Assembly: GCA_965200795.1 (NCBI GenBank) | Contig: CBDAVB010000028.1 | Coordinates: 25,224-89,223, forward strand | Source: Parashewanella sp965200795 | Lineage (GTDB): Bacteria > Pseudomonadota > Gammaproteobacteria > Enterobacterales > Shewanellaceae | DNA length: 64,000 nt | Direction: 5' to 3' | Shown here: positions 1 through 9,872 of the stretch, piece by piece | How the letters are laid out: every line of letters starts with the position of its first letter | Position numbering within the stretch: position 1 is the first letter of the stretch | The notes under the pieces: generated by a model | Told to the model about the DNA's origin: nothing | Database searches by the model: none | What the model saw: the letters and a program-made list of their open reading frames with translations, nothing else | Position numbers and translations under genes: made by a program

Positions 1-2
1 CG

Positions 3-569
3 GCCTATGGTAACGCGGCCCGCCACGATGCCGGGCTTTACTGGATACAAAAAGCAGAAGACGCGGCGGCCTTGTTCGAGACGTTAAAGCTGACACAAGA
101 TGTCACCATCTTGGAAGCGCTGATAAGCGCTTATGCTAATGTCGCCTTATTTTGTTCAATAAAAGATACAGCGGAAAAATACCAGTCTCGTGCTTTTGCC
201 CTTTTAGACAACCTTGTGGAGAAGAAGGTCTTATGCGGTACCCTTGGCATACAAGAAGGTGAATCAAAGCCTAACTGTTTGACAATTGATTTTCATCACA
301 GCGCATTAACGGGAAAAGCGGGTATCACGAAAATCAGCGAGATTATCACCACGGACGTGGCCGTCGCTGTTTTAATGAAGCACCTGAATAGTACAAAAGA
401 CCAAAAAAATATTAACATGCTTAGGTTAATTACGGGGTATCGGCATGGCATTCATTACCGCGCGGCTTTTGAGGTGGTGCTCCGGAGGCAAAGTCGGGTT
501 GCTCGATATGAGACAGATACTTCAAATCAAGGGTTGATGACAGTTTGGTTATCTTCAGTTAGTGAGTGA
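3..569 (+). CDS. Partial helical-repeat protein (5' end outside window)
   Basis: The reading frame is open from the left edge to the TGA at 567-569, so the start lies outside the window. The visible ~188 residues begin alanine-rich, with spacing of aromatic and alanine residues that resembles a TPR/Sel1-type helical hairpin, and continue as a mixed helical domain. I recognise no enzyme motif. The end is followed by ~140 bp without a gene and then an IS3-family element. The helical-repeat assignment is a pattern guess; the family is unknown. Confidence 0.45.
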   Translation, partial: AYGNAARHDAGLYWIQKAEDAAALFETLKLTQDVTILEALISAYANVALFCSIKDTAEKYQSRAFALLDNLVEKKVLCGTLGIQEGESKPNCLTIDFHHSALTGKAGITKISEIITTDVAVAVLMKHLNSTKDQKNINMLRLITGYRHGIHYRAAFEVVLRRQSRVARYETDTSNQGLMTVWLSSVSE

Positions 570-783
570 TTGGATTGAATAATATCAAATGATGGCTTTT
601 TTCTAATCCGGCGCGGCCCATTTAGAGCAGTCCATCTAAATGGTTTTTGTCCGAAAATGAGACAGCCGTTTTAAAAATGTGTATCAGTTTATCGGAGGGT
701 TCTATCGGATACTATAGTGGACCCCACTGTCAAGACAGTAAATCAACAAATTTAAGTTAAGTCCTGGCAGTGGTTTAAAGCCC

Positions 784-1617
784 TCATGCAAAGTGAATTG
801 CCTGAGGAGTTTTATAACTCAACGACTGGTGTAATCGCTCAGTGTTGTAAAACTCAAAGTACTCATCCAGTCCTGTATAAAGCTCCGGAACAGTTTGAAA
901 TTCATGCGTATACAGCCATTCATGCTTGACGGAGCGCCACAGTCTCTCGACAAAAATGTTATCCAGCGCTCGCCCTTTTCCGTCCATGCTAATGCGTATT
1001 TCCCTTTCCTGAAGAGGTGCCAGAAAATCATTGCTGGTAAACTGGCAACCTTGGTCAGTGTTGAATATATCAGGCTCACCTCGTTCCAAAGCACGATCTA
1101 GCGCATGAATACAGAAATCAGCATCCAGTGTGTTCGATAGCTCCCAGCTGACTACGTAACGACTGTACCAGTCAATGATGGCAACCAGATACATAAACCC
1201 ATGAGGCATCGGACAGTAAGTAATATCAGTACTCCACACCTGATTAGGTCTCACGATATTAACGCCGTTCAACAAATATGGGTAGACCTTATGCTCCTTG
1301 TTTCTCAGGCTCGTGCCTGGCTTTGGTCCGACAGCCTGTATGCCCATCAGTCTCATAAGTCGCTGTATACGCTTCCTGTTGACCGGAAAACCCTGTTCAT
1401 TCAGCCATGCAGTTATCTTACGACTGCCGTAAAACGGTGTACGTGTATACTGCTCATCGATGAGCCTCATCAGATCCAGGTTTTCAGGACTTTCCAGAGC
1501 TGGAGAAACTTGGTAATACCAGCTTGACCTGTTTAACCCGATCAGCTCACATTGACGCTGAATACTGATCTTCGAGTGACCCGGATCTATGCATCCCCGT
1601 TTGTCATCAATGGACAT
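784..1617 (-). CDS. IS3-family transposase OrfB (integrase-core DDE)
   Basis: A 277-residue catalytic part of an IS3 transposase. The N-terminal half has the IS150/IS3 type helix-turn-helix segment (SRKITAWLNEQGF, then KRIQRLMRLMGI). The rve integrase core follows with the DDE residues in STDITYC, FNTDQGCQF and FVERLW. It starts with an ATG inside the end of orfA (11-nt overlap) next to an A9 run. The frame is +1 relative to orfA, so either slippage at the A-run or coupled re-initiation would supply the OrfB domain. The protein is identical to the copy at 20354-21187. Confidence 0.93.
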   Translation of the reverse strand: MSIDDKRGCIDPGHSKISIQRQCELIGLNRSSWYYQVSPALESPENLDLMRLIDEQYTRTPFYGSRKITAWLNEQGFPVNRKRIQRLMRLMGIQAVGPKPGTSLRNKEHKVYPYLLNGVNIVRPNQVWSTDITYCPMPHGFMYLVAIIDWYSRYVVSWELSNTLDADFCIHALDRALERGEPDIFNTDQGCQFTSNDFLAPLQEREIRISMDGKGRALDNIFVERLWRSVKHEWLYTHEFQTVPELYTGLDEYFEFYNTERLHQSLSYKTPQAIHFA

Positions 1618-1891
1618 TGCCAGATTTTTTTTTCAACCAGTCCAGCTCCATTTTAAGCCGTCCGATCTCCTGATACAGTGGTGCTGTGAGCGCATCTGGA
1701 TCTACCTCTGGTCGTATCCTGCCGAAGACCTCTGGAACCCCTTGGAGTAGCTGTCGCTTCCACTGGCTAACCTGAACGGCTGCAACTTCATGTTCGCTTG
1801 CCAGCTGGTTTATGGTCTTGTCCCCCTTGTAGGCCTCCAGTGCTACTTGAGCCTTAAATTCGGGCTTATGTCGTTTTCTTTTTGCTGCCAT
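1607..1891 (-). CDS. IS3-family transposase OrfA (DNA-binding)
   Basis: A 94-residue helix-turn-helix protein of the transposase_8 type. The motif KPEFKAQVALEAYKGDKTIN is followed by LASEHEVAAVQVSQWK, which is the recognition helix. A leucine-rich tail (IGRLKMELDWLKKK) fits the dimerising coiled coil of IS3 OrfA proteins. A good GGAGGGA ribosome binding site lies just upstream. It is expected to bind the terminal repeats and to join OrfB by frameshifting or translational coupling. Confidence 0.92.
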   Translation of the reverse strand: MAAKRKRHKPEFKAQVALEAYKGDKTINQLASEHEVAAVQVSQWKRQLLQGVPEVFGRIRPEVDPDALTAPLYQEIGRLKMELDWLKKKSGNVH

Positions 1892-1970
1892 GATTCCCTC
1901 CTAAAGGGTTATCTTACAGCCAGAAAACTTAACTTAGCTACCTGTCCAGTTTATGGGGTCCATCATATAC

Positions 1971-2095
1971 AGACTCACTTTAAGTGAGCAACATAGCATA
2001 GCTCGATAAAATCACTTAAAGTGAGCGGCGTGCTTTCGAGAATCGGTTAATGTGAGCAATCGCATTTTTATAAAATCATTTATTGTGAGCGGAAA
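1971..2095 (+). repeat. Array of four GTGAGC-type repeats (mobile-element end?)
   Basis: Four copies of an imperfect motif, roughly TCAnTTAnTGTGAGC, have GTGAGC cores at 1984, 2021, 2052 and 2085, spaced 31-37 bp in the same orientation. The block ends against the truncated ISL3 transposase at ~2123. A related array lies at 40205-40350. Regular 30-35 bp spacing of transposase-binding repeats is typical of IS21- or Tn7-type element ends, but no matching transposase adjoins this array. Confidence 0.6.
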
Positions 2096-2122
2096 TTAGC
2101 TGATAAACGCGGGCAAACCGAT

Positions 2123-2975
2123 TTATAAGTGCAAGCAACTACACCTGGCCGCTTGAAATAGATTGTTTAAACCTTCCATCCGAGCATTCGTATACGTGGA
2201 TGACCAGCGCCGTAAAATTCTCTCCGCATGCCTTTGAACCGTTTCAGGCGCTTTTCGGACTGGTTCTGACATTTCTATGTTACCCAACTGTTTCTTAGCG
2301 AAATTAATGAGATACGTCAGCCTCCAACGGGCGGCGTGAGCGGTTTCAGCTTGACGTATCCGACGGAGTTGTTCCTTAATTCGCCAAGCTGTTGCTGTAT
2401 TCAGGTCGCTGGACTCTAGCTCTGCAAGTGCTTCTTTTTGTTTCTCAGTAAGTGAGCCGTCTGCATTTTTCAGTACTGCCCGGCGCAGGCTCTTTGGATG
2501 CGGTTGGGTTTTTCTCTCCGCTTTACGTACTTCATCAACCGCTTTAGTGAACAGTCGCACAACATGGAACCAATCAAGCGTTACGTTAGCGTCCGGGAAC
2601 TCTTCCTCTGCTGCTGACAGGAAAGCTCTTGACATATCACACACGACTTCAGGTACATTATCGGCTTTGCCTTGATGCTCTGTAAGAAAAGACTTAAATC
2701 GCTTAACGGTTTCCTTACCTTTTCCGGGCGCAGCGAACACAGCAGGCTTGTCTTTCTTGTCCAGGCCAATGAAAACAGTAACGATGCTCTGTAAGAATAG
2801 TTGCGGCCGCGTTTAGCCGCCGTTTCATCGAGTCCAATCGCTTTAAGCTTCCTCGTTCAGCTTCAATTTCGAGAACAAGTTCATTCGGTGAGCTTGACAT
2901 ATCAAGGTGTTGATTAACCAGCTTCCAAGGTTCCTGAATTCCAAGACCGAGCATCAAAACTTGAGTACCATCCAT
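2123..2975 (-). pseudogene. Broken ISL3-family transposase
   Basis: Two overlapping minus-strand frames form one ISL3-type protein. The N-terminal ~86 residues (2715-2975) include the start typical of the family (LGIQEPWKLVNQHLDM). The C-terminal 205 residues (2123-2740) carry the DDE_Tnp_ISL3 motifs VVCDMSRAF, DWFHVVRLF and ARMEGLNNLFQAA. A frameshift near 2730 separates them. The zinc-finger/HTH middle is shorter than usual, and the C-terminus is cut after NNLFQAA by unrelated DNA carrying the GTGAGC repeats. The element has invaded hsdS on its other side. Confidence 0.85.
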
Positions 2976-3303
2976 GCTATTTACTTCCAGTATTAAGGCG
3001 ACAAAAAACTCCGGTTATTATCTCAAATATAATTTAGTTAAATCCACACTAAATGACGAAGAGCCAGATATTCCTATTCCTATTCCTCCACAGGAAGAAG
3101 TTGAAAAAATAGTGACATACATTGAAAAAATTAGAAGTGATTATTCGGTTCTAATGAATAATGCCGAAGAAGGGATTGTGCTACTTAAAGAACGCCGCAC
3201 CGCCCTAATCTCCGCCGCCGTCACAGGTAAAATCGACGTCCGTGACTGGCAACCGCCTGCGACCCAAAACAAACAACAAAAACAACAAGAGACTGCGCTA
3301 TGA
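2974..3303 (+). pseudogene. hsdS: 3' remnant of hsdS (type I restriction specificity subunit)
   Basis: About 100 residues remain of a type I specificity subunit: the end of the second target-recognition domain (PIPIPPQEEVEKIVTYIEK) and the conserved C-terminal helix ERRTALISAAVTGKIDVR. A normal HsdS has ~400-450 residues, so roughly three quarters is missing, cut by the ISL3-type element. The stop overlaps the hsdR start (ATGA, 3300-3303), the usual operon coupling. No hsdM is present in the window. Confidence 0.85.
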
Positions 3304-6300
3304 GCAAGGATGCCGCTTTAAACAATACCGATAAAACAGCGGAAGTGAACTTTCAAAATGAAATCATCGCTCAGCTTAAGGCCAATGGCTGGTTGCTTGG
3401 ACGTGGTGACCAATACGACAGAAAAAGTGCGCTTTATACCCAAGACATTTTAGATTTTGTGCGGCAAACGCAACCGAAAGAGTGGGCAAAGTTCTGTAAG
3501 CGGTTCCCTATTGATAGTGAGCAGCATTTTATCTCGCACTTAGTGGCACAGCTTAAAAAAGCCGATGAAAACGCCATTGAAAAGGAAATGCGCAGCTTTG
3601 GTACTCTTGGCGTATTGCGTCATGGTTTAAAGATCCGTAATGCTCGTTTCTCGCTATGCCAGTTTATGCCTGAGCATGATCTTAACCCTGCGACCTTGGC
3701 TCGTTATCAACAAAACCGTTGTCGTGTGGTGCCTGAGTTGGTTTATAGCCCAAACGCTACCAAAGAGCAGTTAGCGGGAACAGGTAAAAAAGCGAAGGCG
3801 TGGCGCATTGATTTAGTGCTGTTTGTTAATGGTTTACCAGTGGCGACACTGGAGCTGAAATCAGAATTTAAACAGTCGGTAGACCGTGCGATTCGTCAGT
3901 ATAAAACCACTCGTTTACCCAAAGATCCTGAAACCAAAAAGCCAGAGCCTCTGCTCACCTTTAAACGTGGCGCTTTGGTGCATTTTGCCGTCAGTCAGTA
4001 TGAAGTGTATATGGCGACTAAATTGGCGGGTAGCGATACCTTCTTCCTGCCGTTCAACAAAGGCACTAAAGACGGTGGCGCTGGCAATGATGTGCCAGAA
4101 GATGAAAATCAATACGCTACGCAGTACCTTTGGAATGAGGTGTTACTGCCGGATAATCTGCTGAATATTATCGCTCGTTTCGTGCACTTGCAGATTGAAG
4201 AAAAAGAACATCCTGACGGTCGTAAATACAAAAAAGAAGTGTTGATCTTCCCTCGTTATCATCAATGGGATGTGGTGAATAAACTGCTTGGTGCGGCTCG
4301 TGATGAAGGTACTGGCAATAAGTATTTGGTTCAGCACAGCGCTGGTTCTGGCAAGTCAAACTCGATTGCCTGGACAGCGCATCAGTTATCGACTCTGCAT
4401 GATGAAGACGGAAACAAGCAGTTTCATTCAGTGATTGTGGTCACCGACAGAACCGTACTCGACGACCAATTACAAGATACCATTTACCAGTTTGAACACG
4501 CTGATGGCGTGGTAGGTAAAATCAATCGCAAAGAAGGTGAAGGCTCTAAGTCAGAAAAGCTGGCAAAAGCTCTGGAAGACGCACAGCCGATTATTATCGT
4601 AACCATTCAAACCTTCCCGCATGTATTGGCGGCCATTGAAAACAGTGCCGGTTTGAAAGAACGCCGATATGCGGTGATAGCCGATGAAGCGCATTCGTCA
4701 CAAACAGGCTCTACCGCACGTCAGCTTAAAGAAGTGCTGATGGTTGAGGGCGCTGATTCTAAAAACGGGGGCGATGACGACCAGCCGCTTTCTTCAGAAG
4801 ATGTTTTAGATGCCACGATAGCCGCAAGAAAAGGCAGCAGTAACCTCAATTATTATGCTTTCACCGCCACGCCAAAGCCTAAAACGCTGGAGCTGTTCGG
4901 TCGTTTACCTAACCCCGCTGAGCCTGCGTCGAAAAACAATAAACCGGAAGCCTTTCATGTTTACACCATGCGTCAGGCGATTGAAGAAGGCTTTATTCTG
5001 GATGTATTAAAGAACTACACCAACTACCAAGTGGCGTATCGCCTTGCGCAAAAAATCGATGCAGATGATAAGGAAGTCGACAGCAAAAAAGCCAAGGTGA
5101 AGTTAGGCCAGTGGGTGCGTTTGCATGACCACAATATCTCACAAAAAGTGAAAGTGATTGTGGAGCATTTTTCCACTCACATCATGCACCTGTTGGATGG
5201 CCAAGCTAAAGCTATGGTGGTGACCAGCTCTCGTAAAGAAGCGGTACGTTATAAATTGGCGTTTGATAAATATTTAGCTGAACATTCATCAAAAGGTAAA
5301 AGCAAAATTGCAGTGATGGTGGCGTTTTCTGGCGAGGTTGAATTTAATGAAAACGACCCAGACAGTCTAGCGCTGCTAGACCAAAAGTTTACCGAAAAGG
5401 GTATGAATCCAGACCTAAAAGGTCGGAAAATGCGCAAAGCCTTTGATACTGATGATTACCAAATCATGTTGGTTGCCAATAAATTCCAAACCGGATTCGA
5501 CCAACCAAAGCTATGCGCTATGTACGTGGATAAGCCATTAGGTGGTGTTGAATGTGTGCAAACGCTTTCTCGTTTAAACCGAACTTATCCGGGCAAAGCG
5601 GAATGCGGCACCTTTGTGTTGGATTTTTATAATGATCCGGATGAAATTCTAAATGCCTTCCAGCCTTATTATCAAACCGCTGAACTGACGGATGTATCTG
5701 ACCCTGACAAGGTATTTGACCTATTTGAAAAACTGCGTGCCAGCGGTATTTTTACTTGGAGAGAAGTAGAACGATTTTGCGAAGCCTTCCTTGGGCAAAG
5801 CAAGAGCAATGCGGCAGTCAGTAACATTGTTAAGCCTGCGGTTGACCGTTGGCAGAAACGTTATGCCTCTGCCGTAGATGCTTATATTCAAGCAAAAGAA
5901 ATGTTTGAGCGCACTAAGAAAACCAATGATGCGGTATTGATTGCCAACGCTGACAATAGCTTTAAAGAGTGCAAAAAAGAAAAAGACCGCCTGGAAATCT
6001 TCAAAAAGGATTTAGGCGGCTTTGCCCGCTTTTATGAGTTTATGTCTCAGATTGTGGATTACGACGATAAAGAACTGGAAAAGCTCAGCCTTTACGCCCG
6101 TTATCTGCGCCCATTGCTGAGAGAGCGAGTGATTGAGGAGGACGATATTGACCTCGATAACGTGGTAATGAGCCACTATCGTTTATCTAAAATCCGTGAG
6201 CGGCACATCAAGCTAAAAACCGACGAGGACAGCCGGCTTGAGCCGTCTGATGATATCGGTACGGCTAAGCCTAAGGACAAGAAAGAAGAGTTTATGTCGC

Positions 6301-6593
6301 GGATTGTGGCGCGGTTAAACGATATGTTTATCACCGATAACCTCACAGACGGCGATATGATTGATTTCCTGCGCACCACAACCAGCAAAGTCGCTGAGAA
6401 TGACTCCGTGATGAAACAAGTGCTGAATAACACCGCTGAACAAGCGTTACTAGGTGACTTCCCAGAAGCTTTTGATAACGCCGTAATGGACAGCGACGAA
6501 GCCCACCAAGATATGATGATGCAATATCTATCAAACCCTCTTTTAGCAGCGAGTTTAAGACGATTAGCGTTTGATTTATTGAAAAGCAGGTAA
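3300..6593 (+). CDS. hsdR: Type I restriction endonuclease R subunit
   Basis: A 1097-residue HsdR, the translocase/nuclease subunit that cuts unmethylated DNA in complex with HsdM and HsdS. The N-terminal nuclease domain shows WRIDLVLF and LELKSE (D...ExK, about residues 171-186). The SF2 helicase motor has the Walker A HSAGSGKS near residue 347 and motif II ADEAH near 461; the second RecA domain shows NKFQTGFDQP. Length is normal and no interruption is seen. It is translationally coupled to the hsdS remnant. With hsdM absent and hsdS truncated here, it probably cannot act unless partners are encoded elsewhere. Confidence 0.93.
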   Translation: MSKDAALNNTDKTAEVNFQNEIIAQLKANGWLLGRGDQYDRKSALYTQDILDFVRQTQPKEWAKFCKRFPIDSEQHFISHLVAQLKKADENAIEKEMRSFGTLGVLRHGLKIRNARFSLCQFMPEHDLNPATLARYQQNRCRVVPELVYSPNATKEQLAGTGKKAKAWRIDLVLFVNGLPVATLELKSEFKQSVDRAIRQYKTTRLPKDPETKKPEPLLTFKRGALVHFAVSQYEVYMATKLAGSDTFFLPFNKGTKDGGAGNDVPEDENQYATQYLWNEVLLPDNLLNIIARFVHLQIEEKEHPDGRKYKKEVLIFPRYHQWDVVNKLLGAARDEGTGNKYLVQHSAGSGKSNSIAWTAHQLSTLHDEDGNKQFHSVIVVTDRTVLDDQLQDTIYQFEHADGVVGKINRKEGEGSKSEKLAKALEDAQPIIIVTIQTFPHVLAAIENSAGLKERRYAVIADEAHSSQTGSTARQLKEVLMVEGADSKNGGDDDQPLSSEDVLDATIAARKGSSNLNYYAFTATPKPKTLELFGRLPNPAEPASKNNKPEAFHVYTMRQAIEEGFILDVLKNYTNYQVAYRLAQKIDADDKEVDSKKAKVKLGQWVRLHDHNISQKVKVIVEHFSTHIMHLLDGQAKAMVVTSSRKEAVRYKLAFDKYLAEHSSKGKSKIAVMVAFSGEVEFNENDPDSLALLDQKFTEKGMNPDLKGRKMRKAFDTDDYQIMLVANKFQTGFDQPKLCAMYVDKPLGGVECVQTLSRLNRTYPGKAECGTFVLDFYNDPDEILNAFQPYYQTAELTDVSDPDKVFDLFEKLRASGIFTWREVERFCEAFLGQSKSNAAVSNIVKPAVDRWQKRYASAVDAYIQAKEMFERTKKTNDAVLIANADNSFKECKKEKDRLEIFKKDLGGFARFYEFMSQIVDYDDKELEKLSLYARYLRPLLRERVIEEDDIDLDNVVMSHYRLSKIRERHIKLKTDEDSRLEPSDDIGTAKPKDKKEEFMSRIVARLNDMFITDNLTDGDMIDFLRTTTSKVAENDSVMKQVLNNTAEQALLGDFPEAFDNAVMDSDEAHQDMMMQYLSNPLLAASLRRLAFDLLKSR

Positions 6594-6787
6594 TGCCTGC
6601 TTTTTGAGTTTATGGACTTATACATTAAGGATAATTATGACAAGGCAGTATTGGGGATACAGAATAAACAAATCTCTGATACGGATTGGCAAGTTCAGAA
6701 AATGGTTCGGATATTTCTTTAGCCAAGCAAATACAAAAATCTACTAAATGCAGCTAATAATCAAGCGTTTTAAGGTTACCAATTTTT

Positions 6788-8217
6788 GTGACACCAGACG
6801 CAAGTATTAGCTCTTTTAATATCACAGGTTATAAAGTAAAAATGAAAGAATATTCAGTTCAGGATGTATTTACCCCTTCCTCCCCTGCAAGAGCAAATTT
6901 TGTCGAAAGAGACAAAATTAAAAAAAGAATAGTACGAGCTCTTACTACTAGAGGTAAACAAGTAATATATATGGGCATTCAGGTTCAGGAAAAACAACAT
7001 TACTAGAAAATAAATTATTACAAGTTTACGAGCGACATATAAAAACTAACTGCATGAAAGGGATGTCTTTTGATAGTGTTTTGCTAGATGCATTTGATCA
7101 GTTAGAATCTTTTTATGTGGATGAGAAAGTTGTTGAGGGCAAGGTTGCTATTGATGCTGGAGTTAAAGCTAACTTCCAATTAATTAAAACTCACTTAACT
7201 GCCAAAAGAGAAGACTCAAAACAATCAAAATCAAAGAGAATAGTTCCCCCTCAACTCACTGGGCCTAATTTAGGTAAAATGATTGGTGAAGCGAAATATT
7301 GCTGGGTGCTAGAAGACTTTCATAAAATAGAAGGCGAAGAGAAAAAGAAGCTGACGCAGTTAATGAAAGTCTTTATGGACTTATCAGATACATACCCAGA
7401 ATTGAAAATTGTAGCAGTCGGAGCTGTAAATACAGCAAGACAAGTAGTGCAGTACGATTCAGAAATGAGGAGAAGACTGGCCGAGATTCATGTTCCATTA
7501 ATGACGGATGATGAAATAAGTAAAATAGTTAATAATGGCTGCCATATGCTGAATGTTAAAATTTCTAAAGATTTGATTCAGGACATAAGTCACCATTCAA
7601 ATGGTGTAGCGTCTATTTGTCATCAACTATGCGCTTTAATGTGCGAAGAGTTAGATATTTTTAGAACGATTTCACCATGTGACAAAATAAGTTTTGACTA
7701 TTCTAATGTGACTTATGCTGTTTCTGAGTACCTTGAATTAGAATCGGATACTATCAAACGTGCATTTGATAACGCCTTAAAGTTAAAAGACTCAGATGAC
7801 ATTATTTATGCATTATCAGCAGTTGACCAAGCTGGCGCAAAGCTTGAAAAAATTCATGAAACTTTAAAGTCAAGGGAGCTAAGATATTCAGAAAAACAAA
7901 TATCTTCAATTTTAGATAAATTGTTACTCGAAAAATATGGAGAGTTAGTTAAATACGATGAAGACTCGCATAAGTTTAGTTTTTCGGATCCTTTTTATAG
8001 AACTTTCTCTTTGGCATATTTTAAATATAAAGATGAGGAAAACACTAAGAAGTCTCTTACTGCATCGGAAATACATGATATTATAAATTCAGCGTTTGGA
8101 GTAATGAAACGTGAACTATCTGTTTCTCAGGGGCTTCAAAAGGGGATAGCGCATGACGAAGCTAAAAAAAGGGCTAATAAATCACATAAAAGGGAAGTTG
8201 TAGTTTCCCCAATTTAG
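6788..8217 (+). pseudogene. AAA/ORC-like ATPase gene, frameshifted in Walker A
   Basis: Two frames make one protein. Frame 1 (6788-7006) covers ~60 residues up to RGKQVIYM. Frame 2 (open before its first Met at 7054, to 8217) continues after the shift. Reading across ~6970 in the second frame gives GHSGSGKTTL, a perfect P-loop, so the break lies exactly at the nucleotide-binding site. Later segments include a Walker-B-like CWVLEDFHKI and a winged-helix-like C-terminus ending in FYRTFSLAYFKYK. It lies ~190 bp downstream of hsdR, in a typical defence-island position. The break could be a real mutation, recoding at the TATATATGGG tract, or a sequencing error. Confidence 0.7.
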
Positions 8218-8497
8218 TGGATACCCTCATAATGATGAGGAGGTAAGTAGGGGCTCTAACGCAGAAATTTCCGTTGATGTGCCAGCGTTGATCGTTGGCG
8301 AACTAAAAATGCCTCAATAAGCTACTCAGAACGAAAATACTTGATAAACTGAAGCAACGCTAAAAATAAGAACTGGCACTTAGCTCGAATGATGATGTTC
8401 ATGACTAATAATAACCTGATGTGTGATTAATTTTTGGTAGGCATGACCATACCTTAGAATGTTTGGTTCTAAAAAATCCTATCTGAAGGATACGATC
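8218..8497. other. Gene-free stretch upstream of IS982-type transposase
   Basis: No coding sequence is recognised. The stretch should contain the left end of the IS982-type element, but I cannot identify its inverted repeat by eye. A GAAGGA ribosome binding site at its end supports the start at 8498. Confidence 0.4.
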
Positions 8498-9385
8498 ATG
8501 CCTGTCGAAGATTTTATCATTTATGTTTACTGTTTAGTTGATGATTTTTACCAGAGAGAAATAACCACTCCCTTAAGAACCCGTGGTAGAGCTCCTAAAC
8601 TCACTGATTCTGAAGTAATTACAATGGAAATTGTTGGGGAATGGACTGGGCATCACACAGATAAAGGAATTTGGGAGTATTTCAAAGGGTATTGGTTACC
8701 CTTGTTTCCCGATTTACCTGCTCGTTCACAGTTTGCCAGACAAGCAAGTAACCTTTCGAAAGTGAAGCAATTATTTCATCAGTACTTATGTCATCAACTC
8801 AGAGCAGATACTTGTGATGTTCATTTGATTGATGGGTTTCCCATTGAGTTTTGTAAACTTACTCGTGTCAGAAAATGTAAAAGTTTTAAGGGATATGCAA
8901 GTTATGGCTACTGCGCCTCTAAGGATATGAAGTATTACGGATTTCATGGTCACCTTCTTGTAGATGAAAGAGGTATCCCTGTGGAATTGACTTTAACCGC
9001 CGCAAATGTTGATGAACGTGATGCCGCCTATGAAATCATCAATAATATCAAAGGACTTTTAATTGGTGATAAAGGGCTTATTAGACCAATACTCAATAAC
9101 GACTGCTCTGAAGCTGATATTGACTTACAAACTCCATTACGGAAAAACATGAAAGATAATCGTCCTAAGTGGGCGGTTAAACAACTAATGAATGTTCGAA
9201 GAAGGGTTGAAACAACCATAGGGCAACTTGTTAAATATTTTGATATTGAACATGTTAACTGTCGAGACTTATGGCACTTAACCAGTCGAATGGGAAGAAA
9301 GGTATTAAGCTTAACCATTGGGGCTTACTTCAATATCGAGTTTGGCAGAGATGCAATGAAATTTGAGGAGATGTTGGCAATCTAA
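8498..9385 (+). CDS. IS982-family transposase
   Basis: A 295-residue DDE transposase of the IS982 type. Family landmarks include the N-terminal segment VYCLVDDFYQ, the LTDSEVITMEIVGEW helix, a DDE core with VHLIDGFPIEFCK, LIGDKGL and VRRRVETTIGQL. The ATG at 8498 is chosen because GAAGGA precedes it by 7 nt; an in-frame ATG at 8459 has no such signal. The reading frame is intact, so the element may be mobile, although its termini were not resolved. Confidence 0.88.
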   Translation: MPVEDFIIYVYCLVDDFYQREITTPLRTRGRAPKLTDSEVITMEIVGEWTGHHTDKGIWEYFKGYWLPLFPDLPARSQFARQASNLSKVKQLFHQYLCHQLRADTCDVHLIDGFPIEFCKLTRVRKCKSFKGYASYGYCASKDMKYYGFHGHLLVDERGIPVELTLTAANVDERDAAYEIINNIKGLLIGDKGLIRPILNNDCSEADIDLQTPLRKNMKDNRPKWAVKQLMNVRRRVETTIGQLVKYFDIEHVNCRDLWHLTSRMGRKVLSLTIGAYFNIEFGRDAMKFEEMLAI

Positions 9386-9410
9386 TTACGCTACTGAACT
9401 TGCAACCCCC

Positions 9411-9500
9411 GTCATTCCCGCATGTTGTAAGCGGGAATCCAGTGCCTTTTTGCTCGGAAAAAGAAAAAGACGCTGGATTCCTGCCTTCGCAGGAATGACG
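9411..9500. repeat. Palindromic intergenic repeat (CGTCATTCC type)
   Basis: Two arms read GTCATTCCCGC...GGGAATCCAG and CTGGATTCCTGC...CAGGAATGAC, forming a long hairpin with two nested stem-loops. Palindromes of this GTCATTCC type are dispersed in many proteobacterial genomes. It has no coding content and lies between the IS982 gene and the FRG pseudogene. Confidence 0.75.
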
Positions 9501-9872
9501 AAACAAACAATTTCAATGAGTTATAAAATCACACATTAGATAATAATAAGACTTTTAAATGCTAAGCGAATTAAAATTTGAGCGTAGAGTACGCTATGAA
9601 AAGCAAATAAATACATTTGAAGAACTCTTACAGTTCGTTCAAAGTGCGACTCAAAATAAGAGTTTCGTTTACCGAGGGATGAACAACAGTCAATTCTTAT
9701 GTGTTTCAAGCTTCTACCGTTACTACTACACTGTACATAAACCAAAAGTACGAAAGGTGGTTTTCAATGACGGTGAAAACGCAACCGAGGTACTGCCAGA
9801 CATAGACGTTAAAGATTTCCTGAGTAAGTCTATTGATATAATTGATGAGTTTAACTCTCAATTAGTGCAAGT

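Larger units (their letters stand above)
713..1967 (-). mobile_element. IS3-family element, copy 1 (1255 bp)
   Basis: Imperfect terminal inverted repeats read TATAGTGGACCCCA at 713 and, on the other strand, TATGATGGACCCCA at 1967. A 3-bp target duplication TAC lies at 710-712 and 1968-1970, as expected for IS3. The element carries orfA and orfB on the minus strand. A second copy of the same length, encoding identical proteins, occurs at 20004-21258 in opposite orientation, so recent transposition is likely. Confidence 0.95.

Noticed and set aside
1971..2095. GTGAGC repeats as a CRISPR array
   Set aside because: Repeats are short, degenerate and only 31-37 bp apart, with no constant-length spacers and no cas genes.
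2974..3303. Functional short HsdS
   Set aside because: It lacks the first recognition domain and most of the second; half-size HsdS proteins that work as dimers retain a full target domain.
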